A stretch of 64,000 nucleotides of DNA from Eunapius fragilis (GCA_963681505.1 OY811991.1:2793671-2857670); one strand, 5' to 3'. Shown: positions 40,511 through 51,074, counted from the first letter of the stretch. Program-made: numbers and translations. The notes: generated by a model from the letters alone, not told the origin.

Positions 40511-41145
40511 GTAAGTGCAAGATACCAGAGGAGCAAGTGGAAGCCCACTTCACAACCGTGTATGCTAGATCACCTCCGCTGGGCCCTTCCCCTGGGTGGT
40601 TGTTCCTTCAGGCAGAGTCTGGAAAAGGAAATGGGGGGAGTGTACCAGAAGGTGATAACATGCACTCTCCTTTCTCCCCGAAGGGGGTCGTGAAGCAGTT
40701 CCAGAGGACAAAGAAGTCTGCTCCTGGGTTGATGGCCTCTCCTACGTTATCTGAAGATGGGCGGACCCAAAAGGTCTGATCGTGGCAGACATCTTCAACA
40801 TTTGAAGCACCAACTCCAGAATCCCCTCGTGGAAACACTCCACAGTTACCCTCATCCACAAGGGGGTGACCCTGATGAGATGAGAAATTGGAGACGCATC
40901 AGCCAACAGCTGACCATCTATAAGCTGTATGCAGCCATCATTGCCAGGCGGATTGGTTCCTGGGCCACAGCAACATCCTCCTCTCCAGCTCAGGAGTTCC
41001 TAATCTTTGAAGAGTGTGCAGAACACTATTTCCTACTGCGCTCAATGCTAACAGACCCTCGTCGCCGCAAGCACAATCTAGTCCTGACCTGGCTAGACAT
41101 TAGAGAGGCATTCACCTATATCTCACCCACGATGCTCTTATGAAT
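40511..41145 (+). mobile_element. RT fragment K (family 2), truncated at U2 flank
   Basis: It begins in the pre-RT region (KCKIPEEQVEAHFTTVYARS, PPLGPSPGWLF) and runs through VVKQFQRTKKSAPG, then, with frameshifts at about 40730-40870, through NWRRISQQLTIYKLYAAIIA, ECAEHYFLLRSMLTDPRRR and WLDIREAFTYIS. It stops abruptly where the U2 5' flank begins. It has the same joint as at about 5345. Confidence 0.8.
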
Positions 41146-41597
41146 GATGGAGCGGTTGGTTCTTGTAGGGTTGTACTCCCAGTGGTCCTTATAAAACGCG
41201 CACACGCACAGACGCACTTTAAACTCACAACGGCGGGGCGTGCACGCCAGCACACAAATATCAAATGCAAAACTGCATGGCATCGCACATAAACTCTACT
41301 ATACATGTACTATTTCAATTCAGCACAGCCACACTGGCTTACCAAGGTGTTGGTTGCATTCTGCCATCAAATTGCAGCTAGGAGGTAGGTGCACGTGTTT
41401 GCAATAAAGTTCTGGATCATGCGCACCATGCTGCACGTGATTTGGTGCATGCCCTAACCGTGTTGACTCAGGATGCAGGTGAATGTAATTAAAGTGCGCA
41501 ATTTAGCCTGTGAATATTATTAACGGCACGTAATTTTGTGCCCTAATCGTGCAACGACAGCCAAGCTACAAATACGAAGCGAAAAACTGCAGAAACC
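41146..41597 (+). promoter_or_regulatory. U2 snRNA gene 5' flank, copy 2 (presumed promoter)
   Basis: About 450 bp, nearly identical to 5346-5805, ending directly before the U2 start at 41598. The shared block CAAGCTACAAATACGAAGCG lies about 20-40 bp before the start. No TATA box is seen at -25, as expected for a Pol II snRNA gene. Confidence 0.5.
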
Positions 41598-41656
41598 ATC
41601 GCTTCTCGGCCTCTTGGCTAAGATCAAGTAGAAATAACTGTTCTTACGAGTGTAAT
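41598..41656 (+). ncRNA. U2 snRNA gene, 5' part, copy 2 (split by D4)
   Basis: ATCGCTTCTCGGCCTCTTGG matches the canonical U2 5' end. It continues to CTGTTCTTACGAGTGTAAT, the target block, which is repeated on the far side of D4. Together with 47330-47475 this gives a gene of about 188 nt, the normal U2 length. The branch-point recognition segment reads UAGAAAUAAC instead of containing GUAGUA. Stem IIa (ACGAG...CUCGU) differs from vertebrate U2 by paired changes. Confidence 0.9.
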
Positions 41657-41816
41657 TGGTTTCGGTTTCTGGGTGTTTTCGGGTGGGGGGAAAGCCTTAG
41701 GTTAGGTAAAGCGTTAGGTTTAAAGGGAAGGGTTGGGGTAAACTCTACTTGGTCTTGGTCAGGAGGTCTGAGGGCGTAGGCCCACCTTATACCCGCCGAA
41801 GATTATTTTGCCCGAA

Positions 41817-44800
41817 ATGGACTTCCCACCGGACGAAGACGAAGAGGCCGAAAGGAGAAGTCCGCGTGAGTGCCCAGAGGATGTAGACGAGAACCGCGTG
41901 ACTCCGACAGCAGGTGGCGAGTCAGAAGAGAACCACGTGACTCCGACCAATACCGGTGGAGAGCCTGAGGAGACGGAGGAGAACCACGTGGCTCCTAATA
42001 CAGGAACAACCAGCGCGCGGGCCCAGAGTACGGACTTTACCGTCGTACATCCAACGCAAGTCCGCTTCACCTGCCCAGTATGCGCGCTGACGTATCCAAA
42101 GCACGCCTCGCTCATTCGTCACGTGGGTGTGTCACACAAGAGCGTGAACCTCAACATCAAGTTCAAATGCGCTCTGTGTGACTACACTCACGCGAACAAA
42201 CGGTCGACATCGCTCCACTTCCGGCACGCCCACGGCGTCGCTATCCCTCCGGCGACGATTGACGGGTCCAAAGAGAAGGCGTGTCCCTTCTGCCCTCTGA
42301 CGTTCCCATCCAGCCACTCGTGCTCCACCCACATCAGGGAAAAGCACATGACTGAGGCGTGTCAGCAACGTTCCCGAGAGGCAGCACAGAAGGAGGCCCA
42401 GCAGGGTGTGTCAACAGCCCGTACAAAGTGGACCCAGCGCGAGATAGAACTTTTCAAGGCCGCGCTCGCAAAGTACGGGCCTGGATCCAACATCAAACTG
42501 GCCAAGGAGATCGGGACCAGGTCTACAGAGCAGGTCAACGTTTACAAGTGCAGGTTCCTAAAGGCCTACCCAACTTGGGTATCGGAACACTACCACCCGG
42601 CCATACCTGTAGACGGAACCGCCCGCTCCTCCGCTACGACACGTAGCCCATCCTCGCAGCCACAGGTTGGCCACACACCTCCAGGCCCCAGCAACACCCA
42701 GAGGCGCAGGACAGCGGGCCCCAGGGCACTCACAGTCCCAACAGTAAACCGGAGGCGTGGGGCGCCCCCCGCATTCCCCACATCGCCACCATCATCACCA
42801 CCAGATGCAGCAGCTGCCGGGCAACAGCTGCCTACCAGGTCCCCAACATCTACCACCCCACACCAGGCTGTGGCCTCCGCAAGGCAGCACTACAGTCCTG
42901 GGGTGGGTGAGGCACAACCACAGACCCCTGCAGCGACGCCACCTCCGACCCCACCAATCACCGTTTCCCCAGTCACCGCTCAACCCAGCCAAGAGGAAAG
43001 GACCCCCTCACCACCACCTGTGCCTGTCTCAGAGGGAGGGGTACTGAGGCTCCAGCTCCTTGACCAAGCGCTGACCATCCTAAGGTCCAACAACATCTCC
43101 GTGTGGGACCCTGAAGCCTCTTGCTTCTCCCCACCGGCAACGGACCTGGCCACCCCGACATCCTCCTCACCTCTGACTACGGTCCCCGCAAGGATGCACT
43201 GTAGCCCAGGGATGGGTGGGGCCTGCCAGCCTCAGCCACCACCAGCTACCATCCCACCTGCTCCAGCAATCACCCCACCTCCGGCTCCAGTCACCGTAAG
43301 GAAGCCCTATAATACAGAGGTGGGTGTGGATCACCTGATGTCGCCGCTCGCTGCATATCCAGAGGAGGCACCAGTGTCACCACCCTCCATCTTCCAGTCC
43401 CTCCTGCACGTCCCGCCATTCGTCCCGGCTGTCCCACGTACATCCATGATGACACGACGACTGGATCAGGCGCTACAATCCCTGAGAGGAGAGGCTCCAG
43501 ACACCTCCCCCCCTCCCACGCCACCATCTCCACCTCAACACGCCTCACCGCCGACTGTGGTCTCCGAAAGGCAACACTGCAGCCCGGCGGTGGACGTGGT
43601 CATCAGCCAGCCGCTACCTATGTCGCCAGCCGTGGGAGGGACCAACCCGCCAACACCACCGTCGTCACCTGGCCAACTACCACCTCCGGCTGGGGTCCCC
43701 GGTCCACCAGCTACCATCACCATCGACCCAGAAAGGATGGATGAAACCCTGCGTATGCCCATGTACCAGGAGCTCACCCCCTTCTCTGGGAGGCGGCTGG
43801 GGACCTTTGAATGGGTGGCCTTCGAAGAGGTACTGAAGCGCTGGTCCACTGCCATTAAAGAGGTGGTGACAGCTCAGCGTCGCCGCCCCCCCAACCCCAC
43901 GTCTCAATGGGCACGTCGACGGAGGAGACGGGCACGGGAACGGGAAGGCCGCCCACCATCTCCATCTCCTGACCCGGACCTGCCACCTGACCCATCCCAG
44001 CAGACAGGAGAGCAGGAACAGACCCAGAACCCCACCAACACCAGGGCCTCGGGTCGAGCTAGGCAGGCAGCCAAGGCCAGACACCTGCAGAAGCTCTACC
44101 GGGCTAACCCTGGCGTGTGCATGAGGCGTCTTCTGGTATCAACCCCACCTGTCTTCTGCAAGATTCCAGAGCCAGAGTTAGTACAGTATTTCACCAACAC
44201 GTTCGCTGAACCACCCCCACTGGGTCCACCCCCCGCCTGGCTGTTCCCAGACAGACATCCAGGTGACACTGGGGTGCCTGGAGATACTGACGAGGGTGAT
44301 ATCCTCCAGCCTCCAATCACACCAGAGGATGTGGTCACTCAGTTTAGAAGGACGAGGCGAACTGCCCCTGGAGTGGATGGTATCACCTACACCAACTGGA
44401 GGTGGGTGGACCCTAAGGGGTTGATCCTATCTACCATCTTCAACATCTGTAGGGTCAACTCCAGGGTCCCCCACTCATGGAAACACTCCACGGTGATACT
44501 CATTCACAAAGGGGGAGACGTCACGTCGGTCCGGAACTGGAGACCGATAAGCTTACAGCTGACCATGTACAAATTGTACTCTGCCATCATTGCCAGAAGA
44601 ATCGCCTCCTGGGCTATCGCAACCTCGGCCTTCTCAGATGCCCAAAAGGGCTTCCTAGCGTTCGATGGATGTGCCGAACACAATTTCATTCTCAGGTCCA
44701 TGATGACCGATTCCAGGCGCAGGAAACGCAACCTCCTTCTCGCCTGGCTAGATCTTCGCGACGCCTTTGGGTCAGTCCCTCACCACCTCATACTGAACAC

Positions 44801-46874
44801 CATGCAGAGGTTGGGCCTGTCAGGGTCGGTGCTTGAGATTGTGAGGGATATCTACTCGCACTCCACGGTTTCTGTACGCACTGGAAGGGAATCATATACA
44901 CCAGCTATTCCCCAGAACCGTGGAGTGAAGCAGGGGTGCCCCTTGAGCCCGATCCTCTTCAACATCGTCCTGGAGAGCCTGCTAAAATACCTCGCTACCA
45001 ACAAAGCAGGCTACACCCTGGCACAGGACCACTACAACTCCCTGGCCTACGCAGACGACGTGTGCGTGATGGCGTCAACCAAGGAGGGGCTTCAGAGCCT
45101 ACTTGACCAGTGCAAGGAGTTCGCGGAGTGGGCGGGTCTCGCCTACAATGTGAAGAAGTGCGGCTCCCTGTGCCTGATCAATGAATCCCACATCTATGTT
45201 GACTATCTCTTCACCCCTCACCTGGGCACAGAGATCATCCCAGCTCTCTCGTGGGAGGAGAGATACCGCTACCTTGGATGCCCCACTGGGGCCTATCGCA
45301 CGCACACAAGCGTCCTCGATGAGCTGAGGGAGAACCTGCTCAAGGACTGTGGCATTGTCTTTACCTCCGAACTGGCAGAATGGCAGAAGCTCGATGCCTA
45401 CCGCCGATTTCTGTTCCCCCGTCTGAACTTTGCTCTCAAAGTAGTGTTCCCAGGGGCTACATGGTGCCGAAAGCTGGACACGGCTATTCGGGCTATCATC
45501 AAGCGGGGACTACACCTCCCACCAAGGACCTGCACACAATACCTCTACTTGTCGCAGGCCTTGGGGGGGATGGGTATTCCAAGTGTTGAGGATGAGTCCC
45601 ACGTAGCGCGTTCAGCCCAGGCCTTCAAATTTCTATCGGACTCTAGGGACGTCAGGGTGCGGAACGTGGCAATTGACCAGCTGGTGGCAACAGTAGCCAA
45701 GCGGGCCCCTTATCTGGACCCTACTGACCCCGATCACCTCGAGAGGTGGCTAGCCACCACAGCGAGCCCATTGGAGGGAAAGGCTGGGGACCTCCAGTCC
45801 CTTTGGAGCTCAGTGCGCGGCAGCCTCATCCTGACAGGGTCATTCATCAAGCTGACGGAGGAATCTGCCACGCTGCACACAGCGAAGCATACTGTCACGT
45901 GGGCCAAACGCAAACTCGCATACCAAGTGCTTAAAGAGGGTACTAACAGCCGCCACCTCACCCTCCTCCAACACTCAGCAGACCAGGGCAGGGCGTCCTT
46001 CTCAACCTCACTCCACCCGGACTCAACCTTCTTCACGTACACTGGGGCATTCCTCTCCTTCCCCCAGTATAGGTTTATTCATCGTGCAAGGTTGAACCTT
46101 CTCCCTGTCCGCACGGTACAGGCTCGTTGCCGCCGACTGGTCCCCACTACACAGTGCCGAACCTGTGGGAGAGTCCCTGAGACCCTTGCCCACGTGTTAA
46201 ACCATTGCCATTTCAACCTGGGAATGGCAAGGGCGAGGCACAATTCCATCCTCGAGAGGATCGTGCGGGCGGTCCCGGAGTTTGTGGGGACCAAGATGAA
46301 AGAACAGCAGATCCCAGGAACAACGGGGGACAACCGCCCTGACCTCACCATCATCTCTCCGTGTGGCACCAAAGTCACCCTGGTTGAAGTCTCCTGCCCC
46401 TTTGAAGGCACACCAACGGCTCTGGAGGATGCAGCCAACCTCAAGATGACAAAGTATGAGCCCCTGCGTCAACAGCTCCTCCAGACCTATGCGGAAGTCA
46501 CCATCCACCCCTTCATCGTGGGAAGTCTGGGCAGCTGGTTCCCAGGAAACGACAGAGTCCTCTCTGCCCTGCGCATTGGCCAGAAATATGCAGCTCTGAT
46601 GCGGCGCTTGTGTGTGGTCTCTGCTATAGCTGGGTCCCAGAACATCTGGTACCAGGCTATGTGCAAGAGCCACCACAGACCAGCCAGAGGGGAAGATGGT
46701 CCCACTGACACAGGAAGAACTGAAGTCACTGAAGGCGATGGCCCTGCTGCGGTTGGTGCTACTGTTGTCGGAGGTCCTGAAGCTGTGGGGGGCCCTGTGA
46801 CACCTCAAGGGGGTATTGCACTTGACAATGCCAGCGTCCCACTCAACAATGCCAGCGTCCCAGCTACACCTTGA
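41817..46874 (+). CDS. D4 polyprotein: 3 ZnF - Myb - RT - RLE, 1685 aa
   Basis: The start is the ATG at 41817 (MDFPPDEDEEAERR); the frame is open back to 41772, but with no earlier ATG. Domains: C2H2 fingers at about residues 84-107 (CPVC, H-x4-H), 116-139 (CALC) and 154-177 (CPFC); Myb about 203-255 (KWTQREIELFKAALAKYG); proline-rich linker to about 830 with repeated LDQAL..LR and ARQHYSPG motifs; RT about 838-1190 with APGVDGITYTNWR, WLDLRDAFGSVP, NRGVKQGCPLSPILFN and YADD at 1078-1081; thumb; CCHC knuckle C1447, C1450, H1459, C1464; RLE P-D1509 and E1524 in RPDLTIIS...VTLVEVSCPFE. The fingers and Myb should bind U2 DNA, the RLE nick it and the RT copy the RNA. No lesion is seen; a repeated PLNNASVP tail ends the protein. 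Confidence 0.93.
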   Translation: MDFPPDEDEEAERRSPRECPEDVDENRVTPTAGGESEENHVTPTNTGGEPEETEENHVAPNTGTTSARAQSTDFTVVHPTQVRFTCPVCALTYPKHASLIRHVGVSHKSVNLNIKFKCALCDYTHANKRSTSLHFRHAHGVAIPPATIDGSKEKACPFCPLTFPSSHSCSTHIREKHMTEACQQRSREAAQKEAQQGVSTARTKWTQREIELFKAALAKYGPGSNIKLAKEIGTRSTEQVNVYKCRFLKAYPTWVSEHYHPAIPVDGTARSSATTRSPSSQPQVGHTPPGPSNTQRRRTAGPRALTVPTVNRRRGAPPAFPTSPPSSPPDAAAAGQQLPTRSPTSTTPHQAVASARQHYSPGVGEAQPQTPAATPPPTPPITVSPVTAQPSQEERTPSPPPVPVSEGGVLRLQLLDQALTILRSNNISVWDPEASCFSPPATDLATPTSSSPLTTVPARMHCSPGMGGACQPQPPPATIPPAPAITPPPAPVTVRKPYNTEVGVDHLMSPLAAYPEEAPVSPPSIFQSLLHVPPFVPAVPRTSMMTRRLDQALQSLRGEAPDTSPPPTPPSPPQHASPPTVVSERQHCSPAVDVVISQPLPMSPAVGGTNPPTPPSSPGQLPPPAGVPGPPATITIDPERMDETLRMPMYQELTPFSGRRLGTFEWVAFEEVLKRWSTAIKEVVTAQRRRPPNPTSQWARRRRRRAREREGRPPSPSPDPDLPPDPSQQTGEQEQTQNPTNTRASGRARQAAKARHLQKLYRANPGVCMRRLLVSTPPVFCKIPEPELVQYFTNTFAEPPPLGPPPAWLFPDRHPGDTGVPGDTDEGDILQPPITPEDVVTQFRRTRRTAPGVDGITYTNWRWVDPKGLILSTIFNICRVNSRVPHSWKHSTVILIHKGGDVTSVRNWRPISLQLTMYKLYSAIIARRIASWAIATSAFSDAQKGFLAFDGCAEHNFILRSMMTDSRRRKRNLLLAWLDLRDAFGSVPHHLILNTMQRLGLSGSVLEIVRDIYSHSTVSVRTGRESYTPAIPQNRGVKQGCPLSPILFNIVLESLLKYLATNKAGYTLAQDHYNSLAYADDVCVMASTKEGLQSLLDQCKEFAEWAGLAYNVKKCGSLCLINESHIYVDYLFTPHLGTEIIPALSWEERYRYLGCPTGAYRTHTSVLDELRENLLKDCGIVFTSELAEWQKLDAYRRFLFPRLNFALKVVFPGATWCRKLDTAIRAIIKRGLHLPPRTCTQYLYLSQALGGMGIPSVEDESHVARSAQAFKFLSDSRDVRVRNVAIDQLVATVAKRAPYLDPTDPDHLERWLATTASPLEGKAGDLQSLWSSVRGSLILTGSFIKLTEESATLHTAKHTVTWAKRKLAYQVLKEGTNSRHLTLLQHSADQGRASFSTSLHPDSTFFTYTGAFLSFPQYRFIHRARLNLLPVRTVQARCRRLVPTTQCRTCGRVPETLAHVLNHCHFNLGMARARHNSILERIVRAVPEFVGTKMKEQQIPGTTGDNRPDLTIISPCGTKVTLVEVSCPFEGTPTALEDAANLKMTKYEPLRQQLLQTYAEVTIHPFIVGSLGSWFPGNDRVLSALRIGQKYAALMRRLCVVSAIAGSQNIWYQAMCKSHHRPARGEDGPTDTGRTEVTEGDGPAAVGATVVGGPEAVGGPVTPQGGIALDNASVPLNNASVPATP

Positions 46875-46989
46875 ACTGCATTATTCAGCACGAGACTGCC
46901 CTCCTCCCTCTCCCGACCCACTGTGAACACTACCCATTACCCCATACCCCTTTCATACACACCTCCCCTACATACCCTTCCCCACTACT

Positions 46990-47054
46990 CTTCTGTCACA
47001 CACACACACACACACACACGTCTCCTTGACACCCCCCCCCCCCCCCCCCCCCCT
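46990..47054. repeat. (CA)n and poly-C tract in D4 3' UTR
   Basis: A short CA microsatellite followed after 10 bp by about 21 C residues. Such runs are unstable and the exact length may be an assembly approximation. Confidence 0.85.
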
Positions 47055-47325
47055 GTTTGACCATCCTGCCTTGGATGTCACTGCCGGTCATCGTACCAAC
47101 GATCTCTACAATCCCCGAGTCTGTCCTAACTGCTGAACTACCACTTTGTCACCAAACTGACAAATTGCGTGCCATTTTTCTATGATAGTTAGAATATGTG
47201 TATGTTGTTTGTGCATTCTACCTCCCAACGTAAAGTTGAGGGGCTCCCCAGCGATGGGATTAAAGATGGCCCTGTTGGTGTTGTGCCGTGTATTTTGTAC
47301 ATTGTGCAATTCCATTATGAAATTT

Positions 47326-47475
47326 AACTGTTCTTACGAGTGTAATATCTCGTATCGGGACAATGTCCCGACGATATTACATCAATTTTTGAAACCTGGG
47401 ACTCGGAGTGAAGCTTGCTTCGCCGGTCCCACGGATTGCCCCAGTATTGCACTACATCTGGGTGCGGCCCATCCC
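47326..47475 (+). ncRNA. U2 snRNA gene, 3' part (downstream of D4)
   Basis: After AACT it holds stem IIa/IIb, the Sm site AATTTTTGA (47384-47392), stem III (GGGACTCGGAG...GGTCCC) and stem IV (CCCCAGTATTGCACTACATC then TGGG). The end is set at about 47475 by length and by analogy with U2 of other animals. It is the natural partner of 41598-41656. The insertion must prevent a normal U2 transcript from this copy. Confidence 0.9.
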
Positions 47476-47734
47476 CCTTGGGGGAAATAAAATCCATAAT
47501 ATCAGACTATAAGTAAAGAGTCAAATTGAGGACTTAGAGTTTTTTGATGTTTATTTTAAGTATGTTATAAAAAAGCTTTGGTAATTGGAGATAATGCTTA
47601 ATTGATCTTAAAGTGATCTTGTTTTGGATGCTTAAGCCATGAAGTCATGTTTATGGCACTCCCCGGTCGGACCTGATGAGTATAGCACTCCCCTTTTCGG
47701 AAATCCTGTAACCGCCTCTGCCATTATGTTTATA

Positions 47735-48187
47735 CACAGCCAACAGTTTACAGTATGGTAACAATATTGATAAGCCTATCAACCTGTATCAAGCCAGATG
47801 TAATTATTGTATCATGATGATAGCGCTGACAACATTGTACCAGGATCGAAATAAAAAATTGTTACCACATGTTATCAATCTGTGCCTAGCTTGTTTTTGT
47901 CGTATGTCTATTGATAACAGCTTGTACCAATATTGATACGATATACACAGCCAATCGTTACCGATATTGGCTCAATGATGATAGACACAATAACCTTGGT
48001 ACAATAATGATATCAAACATGACCCAATACTGATATAATATCTGTATTGGATCAATGTTGACATAGTAACTTGGAACAGGTTGATAACATCCTGGAGCAG
48101 TATTTGAGTATCATTTGTACATCAACCATGACATCAATATTGCTTCAATAATGATACACATATTACATAATAGCACCGCATCACTGT
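47735..48187. repeat. AT-rich repeat family with ACACAGCCAA ends
   Basis: Copies of ACACAGCCAA (47737, 47945) border sequence made of loose repeats of TATCAATATTGG, GATAACA and TGATACA words. Similar text lies at 52300-52545 (ends TTTTTGGCTGTGTA) and 54784-55076 (ends TTATTGGCTGTGTAG), in the inverse orientation at the right ends. Possibly a MITE family that the DIRS-like element entered. No coding potential. The 250 bp before it (47486-47734) shows nothing recognisable. Confidence 0.45.
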
Positions 48188-48291
48188 TAGGAAAGCGCGG
48201 GAGGGAGAGAAAGAACGAGCGTCAGCGCTCAGTGCTCCCGCCACTAACTGTCAAGCAGCTCAATCAGCTCGTCGTCCAGCGACTCTGACGC

Positions 48292-49041
48292 ATGCAAGAA
48301 GAAGAAGTTCAAGCGGCGAAAAAGGACCCACCACTCCAGGTCGCGCGAGACAGCAGCTTCCTCGACGCCCCCTTCACTACTAGTACCATGGTCCCTACCC
48401 CCTCGAGGCGCGAAGTCAAGAGGATCAAGAAGGGAACGTATGCCCACTTTGAAACTTCTCTCTCCCATAGACGATCCAGGTTCCTCACTCCCCGGCGGGA
48501 AGCAAAGAAGGGCAAGCACAGACGCCAAGTCTCTGACCTCGGCAGCTGGCTGGAGGCGTGGCATATCTTTGTCGCCATCCGGGTCCAGATTCCACTGGAG
48601 CTGGTGAATTACCAGTCCATCATCTACCAGCTGTTCTCAGTGTACTCCGTCGCGGCATCCCTGAAGTACGACAAGCTCTTCAGGCAAGCTGAAGCCAAGA
48701 ACAAGCAACAGACTCTTCGCTTGGATGCAGTGAAGGAGGACCTGCTGGTTTGGTGTGTCAGGAATCTTCCATTTCGGACCAGACAACAACCCTCTGCCAA
48801 CCCACAGATTGGGACTTCAACTGGAGCATCTGCAACACACTCCGAAGCTACAAGTGGTAGTCATCACCATGTCGAGCACACAACCCACACACCATCAGAT
48901 GAGGAGGTCTGCCAGAGGTTCAACCTTGGACAGTGCATCAAGAGAACAGAACGTGCCTTCTGCTACTTGTATATGCTGGGTCACAGGCTGCGGTGTGGAG
49001 CACCCCGCCAAGGCCTGCCCCCGTGCCACTCCTGGGACTAG
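48292..49041 (+). pseudogene. DIRS-like element gag-like segment
   Basis: 249 codons: basic N-terminal part (KKDPPLQVARDSSF, RREVKRIKKGTYAHF), then SWLEAWHIFVAIRVQIPLEL, VNYQSIIYQLFSVYSVAASL, KYDKLFRQAEAKNKQQTLRL. The W-x-x-A-W...Y...I-x-x-L pattern recalls the ORF1 of DIRS/Ngaro elements in invertebrates. The end (CQRFNLGQCIKRTERAFCYL) looks like a degraded zinc knuckle: shifting frame gives CTCCTCWVTGCGVEHPAKAC-like text. Identity rests mainly on its position before RT and recombinase. Confidence 0.5.
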
Positions 49042-50175
49042 GTGAGCTCCAGCAAGCACACACTCCACTACAACGCGAGCTCAGCCTTAGAGCGATAACT
49101 GAAGGATCATCCCGACAAAGCGTGCGTCTCCTGGCTGCTCAATGGTATCAACAATGGTGTGTCACCGGCTACAATGGACCTCACATTCCTTTCACTGCAC
49201 GGTCCACCTCTGCACTACCACACCCAGAGATTATTGAGGTGGACCTGGGTGCATCCTAGGCCCATTTTCCCAACACACCCTAGAGCACCTCCGCACATCC
49301 GCAGTTCCAAAGAAAATGGCAAAAATGATTTTATCGCTAAAGAAGATTTCGCTGTCCATTACTCCACAATTGACAATGTGGTGGGGCCCCTTAGCAGATT
49401 TGAAAAAGAAGCCGTGATGGCCAAGGTAGACCTAAAATCTGCGTTCAGTATGGTTTCAATCCAGGCCTCTGAATGTGGTGAGAGCAGTACTACATTGACA
49501 CCTGCCTCCCCTTTGGTATTTGCTCGGCTCCCAGCATCTTCAAAAACTTTGCTAGCAGGACGCCTGCTCCTACATTGCCTTATCCACCTCTCGACCACAG
49601 TGAAGGAGGCTTCACCACCATATCCATCTTAATTCTGAAGCCAGAGCTGACATACGATGGTGGAACAGCTTCCTACCATCTTGGAATGGCATTTCTATGT
49701 TCCTCCCCAAAGTGGAACTGTGCAGAGTCCATCCAGTTGTACACGGATCCGGCACCTGTGGTTATGGGCCTACTTGGATGGGGCCTGGTTCAGAGGCAAC
49801 TGGCAGCCACACCAGCAACTACCCAAACGGTTTGTACAGTGGCAGGAGCTATTTACCATAGTGGCAGCAGCCCACACTTTGGGCTAACTCCTGGCAGGAC
49901 GGTACATCAGATTCAACTGTGACAATCTGCCCATTGTCCACGCATGGACCAACCAGTTCTCTAAGAACCCAGGAGTAATGAAACTCTTAAGGACCCTGTT
50001 CTTCATTGCGGCCAAACAGCTTCACAGTCTCCCTGGTGCACCTCCAAGGCAGACAGAATTCAACCAGATATCACGTTTCATTTCCCTCGCCCCTCAGGCA
50101 AACCAGCTCCCCACACCAGAGCCTCAAGAGCTGGCAGAGCTCTAGAAGGTCGCCTGAGACCTCCTCCACAGAGCT

Positions 50176-51005
50176 GTGGCCCCTCCAATGTCCACCTCCT
50201 ACAGGGCAGGGATCAGGAAGTACTATGCCTTCTGTCACAAATTTAACCTGACCACTCCGCCAGTAACCAAGCACTCCATCAACCTTTTTGCTGCATATCT
50301 CAGTCAAATGCTTCAGGCCAACACTATCCTGGTGTACTTGGCAGCTGTCACCCACCTCCACCTTGCTCGTGGGTTTAGCAGTCCAGCGCACAGCAACCCA
50401 ACATTGAACCTAGCCATCAAAGGCATGCAACACTCTCAGTGCCCAGCACATCTCAGGCCCTGCCTCTCACAGTTGAGATGTCTGGAGACACTAGAGACCG
50501 ATCCCCTGAGAAGGCACAACAGAGAGCAGCCCTCACATTTGGTTTCTTTGGGTTCCTGAGGGTCAGCGAATACACCTTGGCTACCAGAGGCGGATTCGAC
50601 CCCACACCCCATGAGAAGCGATATCACCTGGGTCAAGAATGGTGTTCATTTTCTCATCAAGAAGTCAATGGCTGACCAAATTGGACGAGGTGCTATCGTA
50701 TCCATGGGCTACACTCACTGGGCATCTTGCCCAGTCATTGCGCTGTGCTGCAAGCCTACTGTGAGCATGGCAGCACCAGCACCCCCTTTTTCACTTTCAC
50801 ACTGGTTGCCCACCCACCTCAAGAGCAATGAGAGCTATCCTGCAAGACCCACTGATCAGGATACCTCCAAAGTATAACACTCGCAGCAGCCTCAGGATCA
50901 GAGCAGCAACAGCTGCACACCCAGGGCTCTCCACCATCCAGCGGCTGGGGTGTGGTGTGGAGTAGTACCACCAACACCACCTATACCTGGTGCCCACTGA
51001 CAAGT
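50176..51005 (+). pseudogene. Tyrosine recombinase of DIRS-like element
   Basis: Starts MAPPMSTSYRAGIRKYYAFC, then the core-binding helices (NLFAAYLSQMLQANTILVYL, AAVTHLHLARGF). The catalytic region is in another frame: LTFGFFGFLRVSEYTLATRG, with the first catalytic Arg in FLRVSE; later RIRAATAA..G.S..IQRLG holds the H/K-x-x-R equivalent in mutated form. The final tyrosine would lie near VEYYHQHHLYLV (about 50965-50995). At least two frameshifts. Confidence 0.6.
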
Positions 51006-51055
51006 CCTTCAGACACAGCTATGGTAGCATCAGCACAATGACCACCCCCTGTACA

Positions 51056-51074
51056 CACACACACGCATGCACAT

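Larger units (their letters stand above)
41657..47325 (+). mobile_element. Full-length U2-inserted retrotransposon D4 (family 2)
   Basis: This is the only complete, uninterrupted copy in the window. The 5' UTR is about 160 bp (TGGTTTCGGTTTCTGGG...), followed by one ORF and a 3' UTR of about 450 bp with a CA microsatellite (about 46999-47019) and a C-run (about 47033-47053). It lies between duplicated U2 target sequence: CTGTTCTTACGAGTGTAAT at 41638-41656 and again at 47328-47346. A staggered cut and target-primed reverse transcription explain this. Published U2-specific elements with an RLE are named Utopia; assignment to that lineage is likely but not tested here. Confidence 0.92.

Noticed and set aside
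46990-47054. Poly-C and CA tract read as a 3' tail of D4
   Set aside because: The element continues for some 270 bp beyond it to the U2 junction, so the tract is internal to the 3' UTR.
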